Shown here: one piece after another, positions 10,459 through 16,675 of the stretch
Layout: each line of letters opens with the position of its first letter
How positions within the stretch are numbered: position 1 is the stretch's first letter
Made by a program: the position numbers and the translations under genes
The notes under the pieces: generated by a model
Databases searched by the model: none
What the model saw: only the letters and a program-made list of their open reading frames with translations
Told to the model about the DNA's origin: nothing
Origin: Lachnospiraceae bacterium
GTDB lineage: Bacteria; Bacillota; Clostridia; Lachnospirales; Lachnospiraceae
Direction: 5' to 3'
Assembly (NCBI GenBank): GCA_021770245.1
Contig: JAETRI010000027.1
Span: 1 to 42,729, forward strand
Length of the DNA: 42,729 nt

Positions 10459-10658
10459 GCCGTAAAGCCAAGACCTGCTGCGAATGTGAGAAAAAACTGA
10501 AAAAGGATGAAGTCGCTCTGTGCCAAAAACTGCTTGGTACGGACACAGAAGATTTTTATTGTATAGATTGCCTGAGTGAATATTTAGGATGCTCTACCGA
10601 GGATCTCGAAATAAAAATTCAGGAATTCAAAGAACAGGGATGTACACTTTTCCTGTAA
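10455..10658 (+). CDS. Small zinc-ribbon-like protein between pglZ and brxL
   Basis: A 67-residue acidic and lysine-rich protein whose ATG overlaps the TGA of pglZ (ATGA). It has two Cys pairs, CCEC near 8-11 and CIDC near 36-39, with a further Cys at 45 and one near the C-terminus. This is compatible with a single Zn ribbon, with a helix after it (STEDLEIKIQEFKEQ). The tight coupling and the conserved-looking Cys pattern argue for a real gene rather than a chance frame. I do not recognise the family. Small zinc ribbons often act as protein-protein or nucleic-acid adaptors, so an adaptor role in the BREX complex is plausible but unproven. The brxL ribosome site begins just after its stop. Confidence 0.72.
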   Translation: MSRKAKTCCECEKKLKKDEVALCQKLLGTDTEDFYCIDCLSEYLGCSTEDLEIKIQEFKEQGCTLFL

Positions 10659-10675
10659 ACGAAGGAGGCACAGTA

Positions 10676-12115
10676 ATGTTAGAGGATAAAATTCGCGATG
10701 TATTTGCGGATATGGTTGTTCTTAAAAATCCAGAAAGGGCTGAGTTCTTTAAAAACTTGAGCCTGCCTTCATACATGCGAGACTGGCTCGTCATGAAGTT
10801 TTCAGACGATAACGGAGATATTGATTATGATAGCGTTCTTCGTTACATCAGACAGTATATTCCGAGTCGAGAAGATTACGAGCAATTTAAGTTTGAAATG
10901 GTTAACGGAGAAACCGTCAGATTCCTTGCGAGAGTACGTGTTGCTGTTGATATAAAAACCGGAAAGACAATGTTTGAACTTCCTGACTTTGGAGGTGGCA
11001 AAGCCGGAGCTTCTGGTGAAGTCGCAAATGAAGTCGTTAGTAGATGGAAAGATACTCTTCTTAAGGAAAGTGAAAACTGGGGTATTGTTGAGCTGATATG
11101 GGGTAAATCGAGCAAGGGCAAAGGCATCGTCAAACTAATTGAGTATAACCCGTTCTGCCCGTACACAGTAGACCTTGATTACTATAAGGATGCCAGAAAT
11201 TCCTTTACAACAGAGGAATGGATAGACCTTCTTGTTGCAGCAGCTGACTACAATCCAGATGGGTATGAATCTGAGGCGCAAAAGCTGTGCTTCCTTCGCA
11301 GGCTCCTACCATTTGTCGAGAAACGAGTAAACATGATGGAACTGGCACCAAAGGGCACCGGCAAGAGCTATGTTTATCAGAAAATCAGTAAGCACGGATG
11401 GCTGATTTCCGGAGGCACTGTTTCAAGAGCTTCGCTTGTTTATGATAACGCGAAAAAGACTGGCGGTCTTATTACTCGATTCGATTTTGTGGGCTTTGAT
11501 GAAATTCAGTCTATGTCATTTGTTCAGCCGAGCCAGATTCAAACGGCCCTGAAGGACTATATGGAATTTGGTGAGATACAGGGCTTTGATGCTTCTATTG
11601 TTGCGGATGCTGGTATTATCGTCCTTGGCAACATTGATGCAAGTCGCTTTGATGTTAATGAGAATATGATGGAGGAAGTGAGCCCTGTGTTCCGTGAATC
11701 TGCTTCTCTTGACAGATTCCACGGATTTATTCCAGGATGGGAACTCCCGCGTATGCATCAAGGGCTTGTTGCTAATGGCTGGGCACTAAATACCGAGTAT
11801 TTTGCAGAAGTGCTCCATCTGCTTAGGGATGATTTATCATATTCGACTATTGTTGATGAGTGTTTGCTATTGCCTCCAAAACCGGATCAGAGAGATTTAA
11901 CAGCAATTAAGCGCCTTTGCACGGCATTTATGAAACTGATATTCCCGAATGCGACATGCAAGGAAGATATTCCAGCGGAAGACTTTATTAAATATTGCCT
12001 GAATCCTGCAAAAGAGATGCGTGCTGTTATAAAGAAACAGCTTTGCATTATTGATCCGAAGGAATTTAACGTGCCGGGCAAAAAAGACATCCCGGACATT
12101 CAATATAAGTATTAA
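10676..12115 (+). CDS. brxL: BrxL, short AAA+ form of type 4 BREX
   Basis: A 479-residue BrxL-type AAA+ protein. Walker A is APKGTGKS at 224-231, and a Walker B-like FVGFDEIQS lies near 270. The N-terminal 200 residues are the usual BrxL DNA-binding-like region. I chose ATG 10676 because GAAGGAGG sits 8-12 bp upstream; an in-frame GTG/ATG extension to 10589 would run back through the preceding gene. Long BrxL proteins of type 1 systems are about 680 residues and carry a Lon-like C-terminal domain. This one stops about 200 residues earlier, so it belongs to the short family without a recognisable protease domain. BrxL is an ATP-driven DNA-engaging complex in characterised BREX systems. Here it is the penultimate gene of the operon, 23 bp before the desulfurase. 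Confidence 0.87.
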   Translation: MLEDKIRDVFADMVVLKNPERAEFFKNLSLPSYMRDWLVMKFSDDNGDIDYDSVLRYIRQYIPSREDYEQFKFEMVNGETVRFLARVRVAVDIKTGKTMFELPDFGGGKAGASGEVANEVVSRWKDTLLKESENWGIVELIWGKSSKGKGIVKLIEYNPFCPYTVDLDYYKDARNSFTTEEWIDLLVAAADYNPDGYESEAQKLCFLRRLLPFVEKRVNMMELAPKGTGKSYVYQKISKHGWLISGGTVSRASLVYDNAKKTGGLITRFDFVGFDEIQSMSFVQPSQIQTALKDYMEFGEIQGFDASIVADAGIIVLGNIDASRFDVNENMMEEVSPVFRESASLDRFHGFIPGWELPRMHQGLVANGWALNTEYFAEVLHLLRDDLSYSTIVDECLLLPPKPDQRDLTAIKRLCTAFMKLIFPNATCKEDIPAEDFIKYCLNPAKEMRAVIKKQLCIIDPKEFNVPGKKDIPDIQYKY

Positions 12116-12138
12116 TTCTCAGATTAGGAGAACTTGTA

Positions 12139-13263
12139 ATGGGTGCTCATATCTATGCCGATAATGCGGCAACAACAAAACTGGATACTGTTGCGTTTGA
12201 AACAATGACACCTTGGCTTCTCGAAGAATACGGCAATGCCTCCCAGCTCTACGCTTTTGCACGAAAGCCCAAGAAAGCTCTTGTAGAGGCAAGGGCAACA
12301 ATCGCGGAATGCATCGGTGCGTTGCCGGATGAGATTTATTTCACCTCCGGTGGCACCGAGAGTGATAACTGGGTCATCAAAAGTTCTGCCTTTTCTGACC
12401 CTGATAAGCGGGCAATGGTAACGACTGCTTTTGAGCATCACGCCGTGCTGCATTCCTGCGCGGCAATTGAGCGGCTGGGATACCCGGTTGTCTATATGTG
12501 GCCAACTGCTGAGGGATACATCACGCCTGATATTTTAGAGAGTTACATTACTGATAGCACCCGGCTGATCTCTGTGATGTTTGCTAATAACGAGATAGGA
12601 AGCATTCAACCTATCCGGGAACTTAGCGAGACTGCTCATGCACACGGTGCACTCTTTCACACAGATGCAGTACAGGCTGTTGGGCATGTCAAAATTAACG
12701 CCCACGAGCTTGGTATAGATTTTCTTTCTGCCTCCGCACACAAGTTTAACGGGCCGAAAGGTATCGGTTTCCTCTATATCCGCAAGGGCGTAGATTTGAA
12801 GCCCTACGCGGATGGAGGCGCACAGGAAAGTGCACATCGTGCCGGGACGGAAAACATAGCTTCTATTGTGGGAATGGCTGCAGCCTTAAAAGGAAATTGT
12901 GATACGTTGGAGACCAGCCAAAAACACCTTGTGAATCTAGAGAAACTTCTGCTGGCAAGGCTGGATGATGCTGCCATTGCTTATAAACATAATGGCGGGA
13001 AGTACAGACTTCCGGGACTATTGAGCCTTTCATTTCCGGGGAAAGATGGGGAAGCCATTCTTCATCGCATGGACTTGATGGGGATATGTATCTCGACAGG
13101 CTCTGCGTGCAATAGCAAGGATACAGAGATATCACACGTTCTCAAGGCTATTAAACTCGACGAAAAATATGCGATGGGAACGATACGAATCTCTCTTGGA
13201 AAATATAACACAGAGGATGATGTGGAGCGGATCGTTCAAGGGCTCAAGAAGATATTGCTGTGA
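12139..13263 (+). CDS. Cysteine desulfurase (NifS/IscS/DndA type)
   Basis: A 374-residue class V aminotransferase-fold cysteine desulfurase. It takes sulfur from cysteine as an enzyme persulfide and releases alanine. PLP-binding Lys202 lies in SAHKFNGPKG, the ring-stacking His is in FEHHAV near 100, and Asp176/Gln179 are in HTDAVQ. The persulfide Cys324 lies in STGSACNSK. Length and motifs are complete. The gene follows brxL by 23 bp with its own AGGAG site. No iscU or other Fe-S assembly gene is adjacent, so the sulfur is more likely meant for BrxP, either to build its three predicted Fe-S clusters or as substrate sulfur, as DndA serves DndC. A housekeeping paralogue elsewhere in the genome is likely but cannot be seen. 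Confidence 0.92.
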   Translation: MGAHIYADNAATTKLDTVAFETMTPWLLEEYGNASQLYAFARKPKKALVEARATIAECIGALPDEIYFTSGGTESDNWVIKSSAFSDPDKRAMVTTAFEHHAVLHSCAAIERLGYPVVYMWPTAEGYITPDILESYITDSTRLISVMFANNEIGSIQPIRELSETAHAHGALFHTDAVQAVGHVKINAHELGIDFLSASAHKFNGPKGIGFLYIRKGVDLKPYADGGAQESAHRAGTENIASIVGMAAALKGNCDTLETSQKHLVNLEKLLLARLDDAAIAYKHNGGKYRLPGLLSLSFPGKDGEAILHRMDLMGICISTGSACNSKDTEISHVLKAIKLDEKYAMGTIRISLGKYNTEDDVERIVQGLKKILL

Positions 13264-13389
13264 ATTGAGGCATCCATATCATATACGAAACCTTTTAACG
13301 AAGGATTAAATCAACCCTAAGACGGGCACCGTAACACGAAAGCAACCTGCTTCAGTAATAAAAATGATGGCGAGAGGAGGTGGTTCGGC

Positions 13390-14505
13390 ATGAATCAGGA
13401 TCCCTTTAAGGAATATATCAAGGAGACCGAGCCTGGTAAGCGGGACAAGGGATACGCATGGCATACAGCCATTGGCCTGCAGGCGGTTGACGGGCTTAAG
13501 ACATCAGAATACTTGGTGCACACCGCTGTCCGCAATATTGAGGGTGAGATTTCCTTTGAGGAGGCAAATGCGCTTTTGCAGAGCTATTATGAGGAAAATC
13601 CTGCCCGTGACTCGGATGATCGAACCGAGGAGGCGGATAAAGTTTCTGCCAGAATTGCTATGCTTCTTTCGGAAAAAGCATTTAGCTTTACTCCGAATGA
13701 GTACCTTTCCATCCACCGGAAGCTGTTCACCGGTATCTATTCCCATGCCGGACACATCCGGGATTATAACATTACTAAAAAGGAATGGGTGCTCGACGGT
13801 GCTACGGTGCTTTACGGTAGCGCCACAGAATTGAGGGCAACGCTGGATTATGATTTTTCTGAAGAAAAAAAATTCTCCTATAAGAATCTTTCTATGGATG
13901 ACATTGTCCATCACCTTGCTGTGTTCATATCCAGACTGTGGCAAATTCACGTCTTTGGTGAAGGCAACACCAGAACGACAGCAGTGTTCTTTATCAAGTA
14001 CCTGCGCACCCTCGGTTTTGATGTAACAAACGATATTTTCGCAGAAAATGCGTGGTACTTTCGCAATTCCCTTGTCAGGGCAAACTATAGCGACTTAAAA
14101 AACGGCATCCATGAGACCACAGAGTTTCTGGAACTGTTCTTGAGAAACTTTCTGCTGAATGAGAATCATCCGCTTCATAACCGGACATTGCATATCAGTG
14201 GAACGTTCAATATTCCAGAAGAAGTGAACATTAAGGATCAAAAAGCGAACATTGAAAGTGAAAAAGTGAACATTCAAAATTCATTTACCGCTAAAACGGC
14301 TTCTCATGTTTGTAAATTGTTGGAGAAATTTGGATTTCAGACGATCTTTGGCAGGTCGGATGTTCAGGGAGTTCTCGACCTGAAACCGACCAGAAGTACG
14401 GCACTGCTCAATGAGATGGCGGCGAAAGGGTTTGTCGAACCGGTCACCGGACACGGAAAAGGAAAGTACAGATTCAAACTGCCATCCGCCAAGTCGAGAC
14501 AATGA
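13390..14505 (+). CDS. Fic-domain protein with C-terminal winged helix
   Basis: A 371-residue Fic protein. The core motif is HVFGEGNTR at 187-195, which keeps catalytic His187, the acidic residue, Asn193 and Arg195. Fic enzymes usually transfer AMP from ATP to protein hydroxyls. A candidate class II inhibitory segment near 45-53 reads VRNIEGE, retaining Glu-Gly but lacking the usual Ser/Thr four residues before. A three-unit heptad, VNIKDQK / ANIESEK / VNIQ, at 280-297 links the Fic core to a C-terminal winged-helix-like region (300-371, KPTRSTALLNEM). This suggests DNA binding or autoregulation. The gene starts at ATG behind GAGGAGG, 126 bp after the desulfurase, so it may be read through from the BREX operon or be independent. 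The target is unknown. Confidence 0.88.
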   Translation: MNQDPFKEYIKETEPGKRDKGYAWHTAIGLQAVDGLKTSEYLVHTAVRNIEGEISFEEANALLQSYYEENPARDSDDRTEEADKVSARIAMLLSEKAFSFTPNEYLSIHRKLFTGIYSHAGHIRDYNITKKEWVLDGATVLYGSATELRATLDYDFSEEKKFSYKNLSMDDIVHHLAVFISRLWQIHVFGEGNTRTTAVFFIKYLRTLGFDVTNDIFAENAWYFRNSLVRANYSDLKNGIHETTEFLELFLRNFLLNENHPLHNRTLHISGTFNIPEEVNIKDQKANIESEKVNIQNSFTAKTASHVCKLLEKFGFQTIFGRSDVQGVLDLKPTRSTALLNEMAAKGFVEPVTGHGKGKYRFKLPSAKSRQ

Positions 14506-14578
14506 ATCCTCCATCCGGCAGACAGGCTGAAAGGCCTTCACGCCGAAAGAATTTGCCGAAAGAATTTTGAAAAAAGTG

Positions 14579-14609
14579 TTGACTCCTACGTTACGTAATA
14601 GTTTATAGT
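14579..14609 (+). promoter_or_regulatory. MerR-type promoter with 19-bp spacer
   Basis: TTGACT (14579-14584) and TATAGT (14604-14609) are separated by 19 bp instead of 17. The spacer contains the perfect palindrome TTACGTAA (14591-14598). Overlong spacers with dyad symmetry are typical of promoters activated by MerR-family proteins, and the downstream gene encodes one, so autoregulation is inferred. Confidence 0.7.
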
Positions 14610-14639
14610 AATATTACCAAGCGAACGGAGGAAATGCCG

Positions 14640-15386
14640 ATGATGACAGTACACGAAGTGAGCAAGCTTGCCGGGGTGAGTATACGCACCCTGCAGTATT
14701 ATGACAAGATCGGTCTTTTGCATCCGACGGGATACACCGATGCGGGATACAGACTGTATGACGATACAGATTTGGAACGCCTGCAGCACATCTTACTGTT
14801 TCGTGAGTTGGAATTTTCTTTGAAGGACATCAAAGCTATCATAAACAGTCCGGATTTCGATAGAGGGAAAGCTTTGGAACAGCAGATAGAACTGCTTAAA
14901 CTGAAGAAAGAGCATATCGAAAACTTAATGAACTTTGCGCTTGGAATAAAATTGTTAGGAGTGAAGCATATGGATTTTAAGGCGTTTGATAGAAGCAGGC
15001 TGGATGAATATTCCAGACAGGCAAAGGAGCTTTACGGCAATACACCTGAATATAAAGAACTTGAAGAGAAACAGAAAAACCGGACAGATGAAGATGACAA
15101 ACTTCTGGCTGACAGATTCATGCTGCTCTTCAAAGAGGCCGGTGAAATGAGAAGCAAGGATCCGGCATCCTCTGAAGCACAGGAACTTGTAAAGAGGATA
15201 CAGGATTTCATTACGGAAAATCTGTATACCTGCAGCAACAAGATACTTAGGGGACTTGGAAAGATGTATTCCGGAGGCGGGGATTTTACCAAAAACATCG
15301 ATGAGTATGGCGGCTCGGGCACGGCAGAATTTGTCGATAAGGCGATTCAGATTTATTGCGATAAAAAAGATGCCGGTATGAATTAA
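14640..15386 (+). CDS. MerR-family regulator with TipAS-like drug-binding domain
   Basis: A 248-residue regulator. The N-terminal MerR helix-turn-helix is clear (VHEVSKLAGVSIRTLQYYD, then GYRLYDDTDLERLQ). A long dimerisation helix follows at about 75-110, and a C-terminal TipAS-like helical domain with many acidic residues and YSGGGDFTKNIDEYG-type ends. TipAS domains bind thiopeptides and other multidrug ligands; ligand binding turns on target promoters. I prefer ATG 14640 because GGAGG ends 8 bp upstream; ATG 14634 is only two bases from it, and ATG 14643 is possible. No efflux gene is directly downstream, so its targets other than its own promoter are not visible. Confidence 0.88.
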   Translation: MMTVHEVSKLAGVSIRTLQYYDKIGLLHPTGYTDAGYRLYDDTDLERLQHILLFRELEFSLKDIKAIINSPDFDRGKALEQQIELLKLKKEHIENLMNFALGIKLLGVKHMDFKAFDRSRLDEYSRQAKELYGNTPEYKELEEKQKNRTDEDDKLLADRFMLLFKEAGEMRSKDPASSEAQELVKRIQDFITENLYTCSNKILRGLGKMYSGGGDFTKNIDEYGGSGTAEFVDKAIQIYCDKKDAGMN

Positions 15387-15467
15387 GACAAAAGTGAGCA
15401 GTTATTGTCGGGAAGCCTCCGGGCGGGAACGCTATACTGGAGTCACAATCAAGTTGGAGGTGACCGG

Positions 15468-16322
15468 ATGAACTGGGCAAAGATCATCGAAGATGCCATC
15501 GATTACATTGAAGAGAATATAACCGAAGATCTGACGGCAGGCAGGATTGCCGGGGAAGTGAATACATCCGCATTTTACTTCCAGAGAGGTTTTTCCATGC
15601 TTTGCGGATATACCGTTGGAGAATATGTCCGCATGAGAAGATTATCTATCGCCGGTGAGGAACTTCTTTCATCGGATGTGAAGGTGATCGACATTGCAAT
15701 GAAATACGGTTATGATTCTCCGGATAGCTTTACCAAGGCATTTACACGATTCCACGGAAGTACTCCAACTGATGTAAGGCGTGGCGGTGCGATGCTGAAA
15801 TCATTTGCTCCGCTGCATATCAAATTAACATTAGACGGAGGTAGTACGATGGAGTACAGAATCGAAAAGAAGCCGGCATTTAAGGTTATGGGCGCTGCTA
15901 AGAATTTCGCCTATGAGAACGCAAATGCGGAAGTGCCGCAGTTTTGGGATGAAGTCTTTATGCAGTCAGAAGAAAGACCTGTGATGGGAATGTACGGAGT
16001 GTGCTTTGATGAAGAGATGGCCGGCAATGAGTTCCGCTATATGATCGCCGATGATTATGACGCGGGGCAGGCTGAGGCTAAAAAGCTGGATGTGCATGAA
16101 ATCAAGGAGCATACCTGGGCAGTATTTCCGTGCCGTGGCCCGATGCCGCTTCCCTTGCAGGAAGTAAACCGCAGGATTTTTTCAGAGTGGCTGCCTGCGA
16201 GCTCATATGAGATCGCCGAAGGATATAATATCGAGTATTACAGCAATCCGGAAGATTTCAAGATGGGGATGCAGGATCATGAGTATTATGCAGAAGTGTG
16301 GATTCCTGTTAAAGAAAAATAA
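15468..16322 (+). CDS. AraC-family regulator with GyrI-like effector domain
   Basis: A 284-residue protein. Residues 1-110 carry the two AraC helix-turn-helix motifs (DLTAGRIAGEVNTSAFYFQRGF and VIDIAMKYGYDSPDSFTKAF). Residues 125-284 form a GyrI/BmrR-like small-molecule-binding domain (MEYRIEKKPAFKVMG ... EVWIPVKEK). The ATG at 15468 is placed 7 bp after GGAGG; an in-frame start at 15405 has no ribosome site. It lies 81 bp downstream of the MerR/TipAS gene. Two multidrug-type sensors in a row suggest a local stress or drug response. This architecture is common in Clostridia and Bacilli; ligands are unknown. Confidence 0.9.
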   Translation: MNWAKIIEDAIDYIEENITEDLTAGRIAGEVNTSAFYFQRGFSMLCGYTVGEYVRMRRLSIAGEELLSSDVKVIDIAMKYGYDSPDSFTKAFTRFHGSTPTDVRRGGAMLKSFAPLHIKLTLDGGSTMEYRIEKKPAFKVMGAAKNFAYENANAEVPQFWDEVFMQSEERPVMGMYGVCFDEEMAGNEFRYMIADDYDAGQAEAKKLDVHEIKEHTWAVFPCRGPMPLPLQEVNRRIFSEWLPASSYEIAEGYNIEYYSNPEDFKMGMQDHEYYAEVWIPVKEK

Positions 16323-16348
16323 GAAGGTACTGAGTAAACGGGTTTTGT

Positions 16349-16374
16349 GGGAGAGCCGGGCGACCGGCTCTCTC
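16349..16374 (+). terminator. Hairpin after the AraC gene
   Basis: GAGAGCCGG (16351-16359) and CCGGCTCTC (16364-16372) form a 9-bp perfect stem closed by a GCGA (GNRA) tetraloop, extendable by two pairs. Only a weak T-rich tail follows, so it may act as terminator or as 3'-end stabiliser. Confidence 0.55.
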
Positions 16375-16490
16375 TTCATGTCCAAAGGGAGGCGGTCATT
16401 TGTATCCGGTCAGCAATGCCTTCCTGCATGCGGTGAAGGCGAATGTAGGAAAATATGATTGGCGGATCGGGCAGGGGGCAGGGGCCGCAA

Positions 16491-16512
16491 GGCCATTCCT
16501 GCATTTGTCCTG
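16491..16512 (+). repeat. Half copy of dispersed TGCGTTTGTCCTG repeat
   Basis: The segment ends in TGCATTTGTCCTG, one base different from the arm of the hairpin at 38142-38154, and is preceded by GGCCATTC as in the complementary copy there. No matching inverted arm is obvious upstream, so this looks like a decayed half element. Confidence 0.5.
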
Positions 16513-16563
16513 CGGATCGGATAGAATGTCTATCAAATATGCCTTTTTCGATGTATAATAAGA

Positions 16564-16650
16564 GTGAAAGATTTTTCAAATCTTTCCCTCCCCCTGATTT
16601 GTCTGCGCGCCAAGGCGCGCAGATGGGAGCCAAGTATGAAAGAAGTGCGC
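16564..16650 (+). repeat. Leader stem-loop cassette upstream of the LysM lipoprotein
   Basis: Three consecutive stem-loops can be read. The first is GAAAGATTT with AAATCTTTC (16564-16584). The second is TCTGCGCGC (16602-16610), loop CAAG, GCGCGCAGA (16615-16623), followed at once by TGGGAG (16624-16629). The third is TATGAAAG with CTTTCATA (16635-16657). The middle stem with the GATGGGAG tail recurs at 29881-29979, 32577-32600 and 36349-36376. A TATAAT-like hexamer at 16554-16559 may start the transcript just upstream. The function is unknown; its place in the leader suggests RNA-level control of the next gene or a mobile small repeat. Confidence 0.6.
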
Positions 16651-16675
16651 TTTCATAGTCGGAAGGAAAATATGT

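Noticed and set aside
10589-10675. 29-codon N-terminal extension of BrxL
   Set aside because: It would run through the preceding small gene; the only GGAGG is placed for ATG 10676.
1-13263. Classification as a Dnd phosphorothioation system
   Set aside because: No DndD, DndE or DndB is present; PglZ, BrxC and BrxL define BREX.
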